A stretch of 64,000 nucleotides of DNA, taken from positions 825,938-889,937 of the forward strand of contig NZ_JAAQQU010000104.1 of NCBI RefSeq assembly GCF_011742145.1, given 5' to 3'. The notes under the pieces are model-generated. The model had not been told where the DNA came from, made no database searches, and was given only the letters and a program-made list of their open reading frames with translations. Shown here one piece after another: positions 1-9,268 of the stretch; the first letter of the stretch is position 1; every line of letters starts with the position of its first letter. The DNA comes from Flavobacterium sp. J49 (lineage in GTDB: Bacteria; Bacteroidota; Bacteroidia; Flavobacteriales; Flavobacteriaceae). The position numbers were made by a program, and so were the translations under genes.

Positions 1-448
1 CTTTTTCAATTTCAATATCGCCTAGCTTTCCTTTTCGTTTGTTCTTTTCGAGTTTCTCTTGCATTTTTTGAAGGTCTTTTTTCTCTTTGATAAGCTTCTC
101 TTTGATTTTGATTAAGTCCTTCTCTCCTGAAGCAATTTTCTTTTGTTCTTTGGCAAATTGCTTTTGTTCTTTCTCCAGCTTTCTTTGCTGTTTATCTAAA
201 GCTTTAGCTTGTTTTTCAGCCGCTTTTTTCATTTTCTCGGCCTCTTTTTGTTTTTGTAAAGCTGCTTTCTGGATGGCTGCTGATTGTTCCGGAGACAAAG
301 TTCCCGCTTTATCTTTGGCTTTTTGAAGCTCAATTTGCTTTAAAGCAATGGAATCTGTGGTGATTGCAACAGTGTCTTTGGCCACTTGAGCACTTAAGGA
401 AAAACTACCTAAAGCGATTAATAATAAAAAAGGAAATTTTGTTTTCAT
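1..448 (-). CDS. Exported Lys/Gln/Glu-rich coiled-coil protein, partial (C-terminus beyond window)
   Basis: The frame opens with ATG at 446-448 on the minus strand and runs off the left edge without a stop (149 codons visible). It begins with a signal peptide (MKTKFPFLLLIALGSFSLSAQ), so the product is exported. From about residue 45 it is almost entirely Lys, Glu, Gln and Ala (for example KQRKLEKEQKQFAKEQKKI), typical of a long charged coiled coil. I do not recognise a family. A structural or envelope-associated role is only a guess. It lies downstream of rodA on the same strand, 49 bp away, and may be a separate unit. A + strand frame over 87-326 is its shadow. Confidence 0.75.
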   Translation of the reverse strand, partial: MKTKFPFLLLIALGSFSLSAQVAKDTVAITTDSIALKQIELQKAKDKAGTLSPEQSAAIQKAALQKQKEAEKMKKAAEKQAKALDKQQRKLEKEQKQFAKEQKKIASGEKDLIKIKEKLIKEKKDLQKMQEKLEKNKRKGKLGDIEIEK

Positions 449-497
449 GACTTGAAATTTTTAGTGTAATCCCAAAGTTACAAAAACCATTCCTAAA

Positions 498-1760
498 TTA
501 CCATTCATTCACTTTGTTTGCATCCATCTTAAGGAAAATGAAAAGTAAAATGGTGAATCCCCATAGTCCGGAGCCGCCATAAGAGAAGAAAGGCAATGGC
601 ACTCCAATCGTAGGGAAAACCCCAACGACCATTGCGATATTGACAAAGAAATGGATAAAGAGTATTCCGGCAACACAATACCCATAAACCCGACTGAATT
701 TGGTCTTCTGTCGCTCGGCGAGATAGATGATTCGAATAATCAGAATTACAAATAAGGCAATCACAAACAGCGAACCGGTGAATCCCCATTCTTCTCCAAC
801 AGTAGTGAAAATATAATCGGTGTGTTGTTCGGGTACAAATCCGCCTTTGGTTTGTGTGCCTTCGAGATAGCCTTTTCCAAACCAACCTCCGGAACCAATA
901 GCAATCTCAGATTGATTGGTGTTATAGCCAACTCCTTTCATGTCGACTTCTTTGCCCAAAAGAATATTAAAACGGTCGCGGTGGTGTTGCTTGAATACAT
1001 TTTCGAAAACATAGTCTACAGAAAAAACATAGCCCGAGATAAGAACCAAAATGATACTGCTCAATAGCCAGTTTCGGTCTATGATACGGCTTCTGTAATA
1101 AACAAAAAGAATGACAGCCAAAGCTATACCGATTAGCGCCAAAGGTTTAATAATTAAGGCTAAAACAAACAAAACAATAGCGATAAAACCCGTCCAAACA
1201 TACCAAGAAGGCAAACCTTCTCGGTAAAGAACCAAAATGAAAACGGTATAAATCAAAGCACTTCCGGGATCGGGTTGGGGCAATATTAACATGACCGGAA
1301 GAAAGATGATAATCATCGCTTGGATTTGTCGGTTAAAGTCTTTTAAATTAACTTGTACATCGCTTAGGTATTTGGCTAAAGCCAAAGAAGTAGCGGCTTT
1401 GGCAAACTCCGACGGTTGTAGTGTAAAACTTCCTATGGCATACCAACACCGTTGTCCGGCAATGGTTTTTCCAAAGAGAAATAATCCTACTAAGGATACT
1501 AGTGCAATGGCAAAAATGATACTGGAGTACTTTTCGTAAAACTTGGCGTCAATAGAAAGCACCACGAAAATCATCGGAATTGAAAAGAGGATGAACAAAA
1601 ATTGCTTCCCGTAAATTTGACTGAAATCAAAAATGGAAGTTTCCTGCTCTATGGAAGACAACGATGACGAATAAATATTGAGCCAACCCATAATCACCAA
1701 GATGATATAGATGACAACACTTATCCAATCCAAGTTATTTGTTACACTTTGATTTTTCAT
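498..1760 (-). CDS. rodA: Rod shape-determining protein RodA (SEDS peptidoglycan glycosyltransferase)
   Basis: 420 aa polytopic membrane protein of the FtsW/RodA/SpoVE (SEDS) family, which polymerises lipid II glycan strands and works with a class B PBP in side-wall synthesis. Visible signatures are LQPSEFAK (about 114-121), QPDPGSA (162-168), the extracellular loop PEQHTDYIF (310-318) with the family's acidic residue, and near the C-terminus PLPFFSYGGSG. The ATG at 1758-1760 gives the usual length. It is the last gene of the mreB-mreC-mreD-PBP2-rodA cluster, 12 bp after the PBP2 stop, so pairing with that PBP2 is the obvious inference. Confidence 0.96.
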   Translation of the reverse strand: MKNQSVTNNLDWISVVIYIILVIMGWLNIYSSSLSSIEQETSIFDFSQIYGKQFLFILFSIPMIFVVLSIDAKFYEKYSSIIFAIALVSLVGLFLFGKTIAGQRCWYAIGSFTLQPSEFAKAATSLALAKYLSDVQVNLKDFNRQIQAMIIIFLPVMLILPQPDPGSALIYTVFILVLYREGLPSWYVWTGFIAIVLFVLALIIKPLALIGIALAVILFVYYRSRIIDRNWLLSSIILVLISGYVFSVDYVFENVFKQHHRDRFNILLGKEVDMKGVGYNTNQSEIAIGSGGWFGKGYLEGTQTKGGFVPEQHTDYIFTTVGEEWGFTGSLFVIALFVILIIRIIYLAERQKTKFSRVYGYCVAGILFIHFFVNIAMVVGVFPTIGVPLPFFSYGGSGLWGFTILLFIFLKMDANKVNEW

Positions 1761-1772
1761 GGTCTGTAGAAA

Positions 1773-3707
1773 TTAATTTTGTGGAGTCGTACTCTTTTTA
1801 ATTCCGTTGGTGTCTTTTACTGTTGGTTTTATGGGCGTTTTAATGCTTTTGTTTATCAAAGTGTCTTTTATCGGATTGGTGATGTATTTGTTGTACTCTG
1901 CCTGAAGACTTCCTTCTAACATTCGCTTTTCTAAATCTTTGCGGGTAATTTTTCTTTTGATGTATTTTTCAATCATCAAACTCGTTATCGGTCCGGCCCA
2001 ACGTGAACCCCAATATCCGTTTTCAACAAATACGGCTATGGCAATTTTCGGATTGTCTTTTGGAGCAAAAGCCACAAAGATCGAGTGATCTTGGAGCTTT
2101 ACCCTTTTACCGTTAATTTTGGTATAGTTTTCAGCAGTTCCTGTTTTTCCGCAAATGTCTATTCCTTCCACATTCAAACCATGCGCAGTTCCGAGGTTGT
2201 AAACATCAAATAAGCCACTTATCATGGGTTCATAATATTTTCTGTCGATGGAAGTCACGTGTTTGGTCGTGAATTTTTTATCAATTTGTCCTCCTTTAAT
2301 TTTTTTGATGATGTGAGGAGTATAATAAAAACCTCTGTTGGCAACGGTTGCAATCATGTTGGCCAACTGAATTGGAGTCATCAAAACTTCCCCTTGGCCT
2401 ATCGCATTAGAAACGATTGTTTTGCTGTCCCAGCCCCAACCGGGATACATTTTTTTATAGGTTTTTGAAGTAGGCAGACTTCCTTTTTTTCCGGTGGGTA
2501 AGTCATATCCCATAAATTGTCCTAAGCCGAATGTTCTTAAATGTTTGCTCCAAGCATCAACACCGTCTGACGGTTTTTTGTATTTGTTTATGGTTTTCAT
2601 GTAAACACTTGCAAAGTAGGTGTTACAAGAATTATAAATTCCGTTGTGCAAAACAGATACCCCTGAATCGTGACATCTCATAAATCGACCACGAGCATAA
2701 CTGAAACCATGGTGACAAACAAAACTGGTGTTTTCATCAATAACACCTTCTTGAAGCGCAACCAATCCGGTAAGGATTTTAAAAGGGGAACCGGGTGTGT
2801 ATTCGGCCAAAAGACCACGGTCGTAAAGCGGTTTGGCTATAGAGTCGTGGTAAAGCATGGTATAATTTTTAGAACGCTGTCTTCCAACCAATATGGCAGG
2901 GTCATATGATGGCGCGGTTACCAAAGCTAAAATTTCCCCTGTGCTTGGTTCGATAGCTACAATTCCGCCGCGTTTGTTAATCATTAGCTCTTCTCCGTAC
3001 TTTTGCAATTCGGCATCAAGCGTTAGGTTGATGTCATTTCCTTGTACGGCGATCGTATCAAATCGGCCTTCTTTATACGAACCAATATCTCGGTTGTATT
3101 TGTCCTTCTGAATGTATTTTACACCTTTGATACCGCGTAAAATTTCTTCATAGCTTTCCTCAACACCTTGTTTGCCAATCAAATCACCGCTATTATAATA
3201 TTTGTTCTTTTCTATGATGCTTTCGTTTACTTGGGTGATAAACCCAAAAACATTGGCGCCAAAAGCCACTTGATAATCTCTCAAAGAACGTTTTTGGATG
3301 TAAAAACCGTTAAACTTTCTCTGAATTTCCTGAAAGGCTGCGTATTCTTTTTTGTTGAGCTGTGCCAAAAACACAGAAGGAAGTCGTGGACTGTAAACCT
3401 TGGCTTTCGCAATTTTTTTGAGGAACTCTTCTTTGGTGATGTTAAGCAAAGAGCAAAATTCAACTGTGTCTAAATTTTTGACATCTTTGGGGATCACCAT
3501 GATGTCATATGAAGGTTGATTAGCTACCAAAAGTTTGCCGTTTCTATCGTAAATATAACCTCTTTCGGGATAATCATATTGGATTTTAATTGCGTTATTA
3601 TCGGATTTTAGCTTTAAGGAATCATCAATTACCTGCAAATAGAATAGGCGTATTACAAGTAAAATGGTTACAACGAAAATGATTGTGGGCAACAAAACTT
3701 TTCTCAT
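1773..3707 (-). CDS. mrdA: Penicillin-binding protein 2 (class B transpeptidase)
   Basis: 644 aa. A single N-terminal membrane helix (about 5-25) is followed by a PBP dimerisation domain (about 45-215) and a transpeptidase domain. All three active-site motifs are present: SPFK (307-310, acylated Ser), SCN (360-362) and KTG (520-522). It cross-links side-wall peptidoglycan as partner of RodA. The C-terminal tail after about residue 600 is Lys/Thr-rich and looks disordered. The start overlaps the mreD stop by 4 nt, suggesting translational coupling in the shape operon. Confidence 0.96.
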   Translation of the reverse strand: MRKVLLPTIIFVVTILLVIRLFYLQVIDDSLKLKSDNNAIKIQYDYPERGYIYDRNGKLLVANQPSYDIMVIPKDVKNLDTVEFCSLLNITKEEFLKKIAKAKVYSPRLPSVFLAQLNKKEYAAFQEIQRKFNGFYIQKRSLRDYQVAFGANVFGFITQVNESIIEKNKYYNSGDLIGKQGVEESYEEILRGIKGVKYIQKDKYNRDIGSYKEGRFDTIAVQGNDINLTLDAELQKYGEELMINKRGGIVAIEPSTGEILALVTAPSYDPAILVGRQRSKNYTMLYHDSIAKPLYDRGLLAEYTPGSPFKILTGLVALQEGVIDENTSFVCHHGFSYARGRFMRCHDSGVSVLHNGIYNSCNTYFASVYMKTINKYKKPSDGVDAWSKHLRTFGLGQFMGYDLPTGKKGSLPTSKTYKKMYPGWGWDSKTIVSNAIGQGEVLMTPIQLANMIATVANRGFYYTPHIIKKIKGGQIDKKFTTKHVTSIDRKYYEPMISGLFDVYNLGTAHGLNVEGIDICGKTGTAENYTKINGKRVKLQDHSIFVAFAPKDNPKIAIAVFVENGYWGSRWAGPITSLMIEKYIKRKITRKDLEKRMLEGSLQAEYNKYITNPIKDTLINKSIKTPIKPTVKDTNGIKKSTTPQN

Positions 3708-4210
3708 CGTTTACTTGGCTTAATGATGTAGATGATAATGATACAAGTAATAATGGTGAATAAGGTACTCAATACAGTACGCAATAAAATATCCCAAAGG
3801 AAGCTCAATTTAAAGACTTCCAATACAAACAATACAATGTGATGCAGGACAACAGCAATTAAGATAAAGGAAAACCTTTCGGGTGTTAGGACATCATTTA
3901 ATTTTACCGTTTGGTATTCGTAACTCAACCCGAAAGAAAATTTAAAAATAGCCGGTCTGAAATAAGCCAACATAATGCAAGCTGCGGCATGAATACCACC
4001 CGAATTACAGAACATGTCCATCAGTAAGCCCAAAAAGAAACTCGCCATCAACAATCCGGTTTTGTTTCCGTTTACGGGAAAAAGGATGATGAATAGAACA
4101 TAGGGGAATGGATTGATAAATCCAAACAAATCGATTCGATTGAATATCAAAACTTGCGCAGCGAGCAACAAGATGAATCGGGCCATATTTCCTAATAAAG
4201 CGCTATTCAT
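3704..4210 (-). CDS. mreD: Rod shape-determining protein MreD
   Basis: 168 aa, highly hydrophobic, with about five predicted membrane segments and the conserved early stretch FGFINPFPYVLFIILFPV. MreD is a small integral membrane partner of MreC in the elongasome. The family is weakly conserved, so much of the call rests on size, topology and position between mreC and PBP2. It overlaps mreC by 8 nt and PBP2 by 4 nt, as expected for a tightly coupled operon. Confidence 0.92.
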   Translation of the reverse strand: MNSALLGNMARFILLLAAQVLIFNRIDLFGFINPFPYVLFIILFPVNGNKTGLLMASFFLGLLMDMFCNSGGIHAAACIMLAYFRPAIFKFSFGLSYEYQTVKLNDVLTPERFSFILIAVVLHHIVLFVLEVFKLSFLWDILLRTVLSTLFTIITCIIIIYIIKPSKR

Positions 4211-5030
4211 TTTTCTTGATTTGACTTTCTAATTTAGAGATTTCTTCAGCGTCTTTGTTTTTGATAATGTATACATGGCCTAAATTGGTCATGTCATTAA
4301 ATAATTTGATGTCAAGAGTATAATAGTTGGTTACGTTGTCGATGTAAACCTTTTCGATAGTTCCGATGCCAATATTCTCGGGGAAAATAATAGATTGTCC
4401 ACCGGTTACAATTGTGTCACCTTTGCGAACGCCGGCCAATCTTGGGACGTCTATCAACTGAACAAATCCGGTGCTTTTACCGTTCCAAACTAAGGAACCA
4501 AAATGATTTGACTTTTTGATTTTAGCGTTGATTTGAGATTTGACATTCAAGATACTAATAATGGTCGAGTAATTTTTGGATGTATTGTCTACAATTCCGA
4601 TAATACCGGCACTGTTGATGACACCCATATTGGGTTTGATTCCTGAAGCCGAACCATTGTTGATGGTCAGGTAATTTTCGTGTACACTATAGGAATTGCG
4701 AATCACTTTGGAAACAATAATGTCGGTTTTCTTAACGCCTTTTATGGAATCAATTTTCGGTAATTTTGTAGTGTCTTTTTGATTGAACAAAAGCGTTTTT
4801 AATCGGGCGTTTTCTTGGGCCAATTCCTCGTTTTGTGATTTCAAATGAAAATACTCATCAATGTTATTGACCTTTTCATAAATGCCGCCGGTAAAGAAAT
4901 TAGCAGAGCTAATCATCTTGCTTTTATGGTAAGAATGGGATTGAATTGTCAGAGAAAGGGATATCACCAAAAGCAGCAAAAACAGTAAGCGATTACTGTT
5001 TTTAAGTATAAAATTAAAAATTTGCTGCAT
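4203..5030 (-). CDS. mreC: Rod shape-determining protein MreC
   Basis: 275 aa. One N-terminal membrane helix (about 13-30) is followed by a short coiled coil (about 55-80, EELAQENARLKTLLF) and two small beta domains. Recognisable MreC segments are GIKPNMGVINSAGIIGIVD and RKGDTIVTGG. MreC is an extracytoplasmic scaffold linking MreB, MreD, PBP2 and RodA. It lies 72 bp downstream of mreB on the same strand. No promoter or terminator is evident in that gap, so co-transcription is likely. Confidence 0.95.
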   Translation of the reverse strand: MQQIFNFILKNSNRLLFLLLLVISLSLTIQSHSYHKSKMISSANFFTGGIYEKVNNIDEYFHLKSQNEELAQENARLKTLLFNQKDTTKLPKIDSIKGVKKTDIIVSKVIRNSYSVHENYLTINNGSASGIKPNMGVINSAGIIGIVDNTSKNYSTIISILNVKSQINAKIKKSNHFGSLVWNGKSTGFVQLIDVPRLAGVRKGDTIVTGGQSIIFPENIGIGTIEKVYIDNVTNYYTLDIKLFNDMTNLGHVYIIKNKDAEEISKLESQIKKNE

Positions 5031-5102
5031 TTTTAAACTGTATAATGTTTGTTATAATATCCGTCGAAATAAAGATAAAAAATAAATAGTCTTGCCGGCT
5101 AA

Positions 5103-6131
5103 TTATTTAATTAAAATACTTCTGAACTTCGGAATATTTTTAAGCGCCATTCCGGTACCGCGAACCACGGCTCTTAAAGGGTCTTCAGCAATATAAACCG
5201 GTAAATCTGTTTTCTGAGAAATACGTTTGTCCAATCCTCTCAACATTGAACCTCCACCGGCAAGATAGATACCTGTATTGTAGATATCGGCTGCCAATTC
5301 GGGTGGTGTTTGTGATAAGGTTTCCATAATCGCATCTTCAATACGTTGGATAGATTTGTCTAAAGCTTTGGCGATTTCTCTATAAGATACTTCAACCTGT
5401 TTTGGTTTTCCGGTCAACAAATCTCGACCTTGTACCGACATGTCATCCGGTGGTGTTTCTAAATCGTCTGTAGCTGCTCCAATTGTAATTTTGATTTTCT
5501 CAGCCGTACTTTCTCCTACAAATAAATTGTGTTGCGTTCTCATGTAGTAAACAATATCATTTGTGAAAACGTCACCGGCAATTTTAACCGATTTGTCACA
5601 AACAATTCCGCCCAAAGCGATAACTGCAATTTCTGTGGTTCCACCACCAATATCCACAATCATGTTTCCTTTGGGTTGCATAATATCGATACCGATACCA
5701 ATTGCCGCAGCCATAGGTTCATGGATTAAGTAGACTTCTTTTCCGTTTACACGTTCACACGATTCTTTTACTGCACGCATTTCTACTTCAGTAATACCCG
5801 AAGGAATACAAACTACCATGCGAAGTGCCGGAGTAAACATTTTTTTCTTTAAAGCCGGGATACTTTTGATGAACATGCTGATCATTTTCTCAGACGCATC
5901 AAAATCGGCGATAACCCCATCTTTCAACGGACGTATGGTTTTGATGTTTTCATGGGTTTTACCCTGCATCATATTGGCTTCTTTTCCTACCGCTATGATT
6001 TTACCTGATATTCGGTCACGAGCTACAATTGAGGGGCTATCAATTACAACTTTATCATTGTGAATTATCAGAGTGTTGGCTGTACCAAGGTCAATTGCTA
6101 TATCCTCGGTCATGAAATCAAAAAATCCCAT
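5103..6131 (-). CDS. mreB: Rod shape-determining protein MreB (actin-like)
   Basis: 342 aa, the usual MreB length. Actin-fold nucleotide motifs are present: phosphate-1 DLGTANTLI (about 13-21), DIGGGTTEIAV for phosphate-2, and the adenosine motif near GIYLAGGGSMLRGL. Filaments of MreB position the elongation machinery under the inner membrane. It is the first gene of the shape operon. A TAACTTTG promoter element sits 43 bp upstream of the start (6174-6181), inside the purH-mreB gap, so the operon can be transcribed separately from purH. Confidence 0.98.
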   Translation of the reverse strand: MGFFDFMTEDIAIDLGTANTLIIHNDKVVIDSPSIVARDRISGKIIAVGKEANMMQGKTHENIKTIRPLKDGVIADFDASEKMISMFIKSIPALKKKMFTPALRMVVCIPSGITEVEMRAVKESCERVNGKEVYLIHEPMAAAIGIGIDIMQPKGNMIVDIGGGTTEIAVIALGGIVCDKSVKIAGDVFTNDIVYYMRTQHNLFVGESTAEKIKITIGAATDDLETPPDDMSVQGRDLLTGKPKQVEVSYREIAKALDKSIQRIEDAIMETLSQTPPELAADIYNTGIYLAGGGSMLRGLDKRISQKTDLPVYIAEDPLRAVVRGTGMALKNIPKFRSILIK

Positions 6132-6173
6132 AAGTCTTTTAAGGGTTTAAACGTTTATATAATTTTTAACGCA

Positions 6174-6181
6174 CAAAGTTA
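6174..6181 (-). promoter_or_regulatory. Candidate -7 promoter element of the mreB operon
   Basis: On the minus strand the sequence TAACTTTG matches the Bacteroidota -7 consensus TAnnTTTG exactly and lies about 40 bp before the mreB ATG. I see no clear TTG at -33, so this is a partial match. Confidence 0.45.
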
Positions 6182-6187
6182 AACAAA

Positions 6188-7714
6188 TTAATGTTTGAAA
6201 TGACGTGTGCCTGTAAATACCATCGCAACTTTATTTTCGTTGCAAAAATTAATACTCAATTCATCTTTTATCGAGCCACCCGGCTGAATAACTGCCGTAA
6301 TTCCTGCATTGTGAGCGATTTCCACACAATCCGGGAAAGGGAAAAAGGCATCACTCGCCATCACAGCTCCGTTCAAATCAAACCCAAAAGTAGTCGCTTT
6401 TTCAATCGCTTGCTTCAAAGCATCTACTCGTGAAGTTTGTCCGGTTCCCGATGCTACTAATGTACTGTTTTTTGCAAATACAATCGTGTTTGATTTGGTA
6501 TTTTTACAAATTTTTGAAGCAAATAATAAATCATCGATTTCTTGTTCGCTAGGCTTTGTATTAGTAACGTAAGTAAGGTGTGTTTTATTATCCGTGATGT
6601 TGTTTTTATCTTGTACCAATAAACCGTTCAAACAAGTTCTTACTTGTCTGTTAGGCAATTCCACATCGTGTTGTACCAAAATAATTCGGTTTTTCTTTTC
6701 AGATAAAATCGCAATCGCTTTTTCGTCATAACTTGGCGCAATCACTACTTCACAGAACAAGCTGTTGATTTCGTTTGCAGTGGCCTCATCAATTTTGCTA
6801 TTGGCAATTAAAACACCGCCAAAGGCCGAAGTCGGATCGCCCGCCAGCGCCGCTAAGTAGGCATCTTTCATGTTGCTTCTCGTAGCTAAACCGCAAGCGT
6901 TGTTGTGTTTTAAAATGGCGAAAGTTGGATCGTTTTCTTTGAATTCTAAAATTAAATTTACAGCGGCATCAACATCCAGCAAATTGTTATATGACAATTC
7001 TTTGCCGTGTAATTTGGTAAACATTTTATCAAATTCTCCAAAGAAGAATCCTTTTTGGTGTGGATTTTCTCCGTAACGCAATACTTGTCCATTATCAATA
7101 CTTACTTTGAAAATGGTTTCATCAGTATTGAAATAATTAAAAATGGCACTGTCATAATTCGAAGAAACGTGGAATGCTTTTGAGGCCATCACTCTTCTTT
7201 GTTCCAATGTAGTGGTACCGTTTTGAGTCGAAATCAAATCCAATAAAAGGGCATATTCGTTTACGGAAGCTACAATCACAGTGTCTTTGAAATTTTTGGC
7301 AGCAGCGCGAATCAAAGAAATACCGCCAATGTCAATTTTCTCTATAATGTCTGCTTCGCTAGCTCCCGAAGCTACTGTTTTTTCAAATGGGTATAAATCA
7401 ACAATCACTAAGTCAATTTGAGGAATATCAAACTCCTTCATTTGCTCCACATCTGAGGAATTGTCTTGTCGGTTTAAGATGCCGCCGAAAATCTTTGGGT
7501 GCAAAGTTTTGACTCTTCCGCCCAGAATTTCCGGGAACGAAGTGATTTCTTCTACAGGAACTACCGGAATTCCTAAGTTTTTGATGAACTCTTCGGTACC
7601 GCCGGTTGAATAAAGGGTTACATTTTGTTCGTGTAGTTTGCGAACAATTGGCTCTAAACCGTCTTTTGAAAAGACAGAAATCAAGGCTGATTGAATTGTT
7701 TTTGGTGTGCTCAT
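6188..7714 (-). CDS. purH: Bifunctional AICAR formyltransferase / IMP cyclohydrolase
   Basis: 508 aa, normal PurH length. The N-terminal MGS-like IMP cyclohydrolase domain (about 1-140) has STGGTEEFIKNLGI and GGRVKTLHPKIFGGIL. The AICARFT domain follows, with LRYGENPHQKGFFF and KHNNACGLA. It catalyses the last two steps of IMP synthesis. A good promoter lies upstream (7760-7790), and purH is 56 bp from mreB. The C-terminus ends GTRHFKH, typical of the family. Confidence 0.98.
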   Translation of the reverse strand: MSTPKTIQSALISVFSKDGLEPIVRKLHEQNVTLYSTGGTEEFIKNLGIPVVPVEEITSFPEILGGRVKTLHPKIFGGILNRQDNSSDVEQMKEFDIPQIDLVIVDLYPFEKTVASGASEADIIEKIDIGGISLIRAAAKNFKDTVIVASVNEYALLLDLISTQNGTTTLEQRRVMASKAFHVSSNYDSAIFNYFNTDETIFKVSIDNGQVLRYGENPHQKGFFFGEFDKMFTKLHGKELSYNNLLDVDAAVNLILEFKENDPTFAILKHNNACGLATRSNMKDAYLAALAGDPTSAFGGVLIANSKIDEATANEINSLFCEVVIAPSYDEKAIAILSEKKNRIILVQHDVELPNRQVRTCLNGLLVQDKNNITDNKTHLTYVTNTKPSEQEIDDLLFASKICKNTKSNTIVFAKNSTLVASGTGQTSRVDALKQAIEKATTFGFDLNGAVMASDAFFPFPDCVEIAHNAGITAVIQPGGSIKDELSINFCNENKVAMVFTGTRHFKH

Positions 7715-7759
7715 GTTGTGTGTGTTGTGTGTGTCAAAGGACAGATAGTTTTAAGGGGA

Positions 7760-7790
7760 CAAAAGTAGTTTTTTTAATGGCAAAATTCAA
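7760..7790 (-). promoter_or_regulatory. Promoter of purH
   Basis: Minus strand TTG (7790-7788), a 20 nt spacer, then TACTTTTG (7767-7760), an exact TAnnTTTG match. Transcription would start about 40 nt ahead of the purH ATG. Confidence 0.6.
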
Positions 7791-7900
7791 GCAAGAATTG
7801 TAACAATATTTTGTTTTTTGACACAAATAAGGCAACGTACAAAATAATCATGATTTTCATTATTTTTATGGAAATTTGCCTTTATCTAAACCGATCATAA

Positions 7901-9157
7901 ATGTTACTTTACTTAAGACTCCTAAAAGAAAGTTTTGCCTTTGCCATGAACGCTTTGCGGAACAATAAATTGCGTACCATGCTTTCTTTGTTGGGCGTAA
8001 CGATTGGAATATTTTCTATCATTGCAGTTTTGGCAGCGGTTGATTCTTTAGATAGAAAGATAAAAAACGATTTGAGTTCCTTAGATAAGAATACCATTTA
8101 TCTGACCAGTCAGTCTTTTGGTCCGACTGAGATTCCGAGATGGAAAAGAGAACAGTTTCCCAATGTGACTTTTGAGGAATACCAATATATGAAAACGGCT
8201 TTGAATCATGTAGAGAATTCTTGCTTTCAATATTTTACCGTTAATCAAAATATTACTTACGAGTCTCGAACATCAGAAGCGGTAAATATGGTTGCGGTGA
8301 CTGCCGAATTTGTTGATGTTCAGCGAATGGAGTTTTCCAATGGTCGTTTTTTTAATGAAGCTGAATCTTATTCGGGAAAACAAGTAGTGGTTTTGGGCTA
8401 TGAGATTGCTCAAAATCTTTTTGACGGATTTGACCCCATAGGCAAGGTGGTTAGAATGTACGGACAAAAGTTTACTGTTATCGGTGTCACTAAAAAGAAA
8501 GGAAGTTCCGGGATAGATATTGGCGGCGGAGATGATACTTCTGTGTTTTTTCCTTCTACTTTTTTAAGAAGAATTTATGGGGATAACAATCCGCAAGTCC
8601 TGCCTGTAATAGTCATCAAGCCGGAAAAAGGTACAGATATTGACGCATTGAAAGGAGAAATATCCCAAAAACTACGCAATTTCAGAGGAGTTAAACAAGG
8701 TGATATCGACAATTTTTTCATCAACATCTTGTCGGGATTAACCGATATGATTGATGGTCTTTTGGGAAGTATGCGAGTAGGAGGTATCATCATCAGCTTC
8801 TTTTCATTCTTGGTAGGTGGATTTGGAATAGCGAATATTATGTTTGTTTCAGTAAAAGAACGAACCAGTCTTATTGGTATTCAAAAATCCTTAGGAGCCA
8901 AAAACAGGTTTATCCTTTTACAGTTTTTATTCGAAGCCATAATTCTTTGTCTGATTGGCGGTTTTATTGGTTTGGTGATTGTGTGGTTGTTGGCCATGTT
9001 ATTGACCAGTATTTTAGATTTTGAATTTGTCTTAGGATTGAGCAATATTATTATCGGCACCGGATTGTCGGTCTTTGTCGGGTTGGTTTCAGGAATTTTA
9101 CCGGCTATTTCAGCTTCAAAATTAGATCCGGTAGAAGCGATTCGTAGCGGTATGTAA
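7901..9157 (+). CDS. ABC transporter permease, MacB/FtsX type
   Basis: 418 aa. An N-terminal membrane helix (about 22-45, GVTIGIFSIIAVLAAVDSL) is followed by a MacB-like periplasmic domain (about 50-260). The C-terminal FtsX domain has three helices (about 285-310, 335-365, 375-400) and ends SASKLDPVEAIRSGM, the typical MacB permease ending. Such permeases work with an MacB-type ATPase in mechanotransmission or export of peptides, lipoproteins or siderophores. No ATPase gene is adjacent, so the substrate is unknown. It stands alone on the plus strand between purH and accD. Confidence 0.9.
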   Translation: MLLYLRLLKESFAFAMNALRNNKLRTMLSLLGVTIGIFSIIAVLAAVDSLDRKIKNDLSSLDKNTIYLTSQSFGPTEIPRWKREQFPNVTFEEYQYMKTALNHVENSCFQYFTVNQNITYESRTSEAVNMVAVTAEFVDVQRMEFSNGRFFNEAESYSGKQVVVLGYEIAQNLFDGFDPIGKVVRMYGQKFTVIGVTKKKGSSGIDIGGGDDTSVFFPSTFLRRIYGDNNPQVLPVIVIKPEKGTDIDALKGEISQKLRNFRGVKQGDIDNFFINILSGLTDMIDGLLGSMRVGGIIISFFSFLVGGFGIANIMFVSVKERTSLIGIQKSLGAKNRFILLQFLFEAIILCLIGGFIGLVIVWLLAMLLTSILDFEFVLGLSNIIIGTGLSVFVGLVSGILPAISASKLDPVEAIRSGM

Positions 9158-9174
9158 TTAGCATTTCAGAGTTT

Positions 9175-9199
9175 AATTGTCGGTGTTCAGCCGACAATT
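9175..9199. repeat. Perfect 9-bp inverted repeat after the ABC permease gene
   Basis: AATTGTCGG (9175-9183) and CCGACAATT (9191-9199) form a perfect stem with a 7 nt loop. No U-tract follows, so it is not an intrinsic terminator by itself. It sits just before the terminator hairpin at 9215. Confidence 0.5.
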
Positions 9200-9212
9200 C
9201 TGTTGGACATAA

Positions 9213-9247
9213 AAAAAACACAAAGTTTATGCTTTGTGTTTTTTTGT
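9213..9247. terminator. Bidirectional intrinsic terminator between the permease gene and accD
   Basis: AAAACACAAAG, loop TTTATG, CTTTGTGTTTT with A- and T-runs on both flanks. The symmetric runs allow termination of the plus-strand permease gene and the minus-strand accD gene. Confidence 0.8.
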
Positions 9248-9268
9248 ATAATTTACTATCGATTTCGA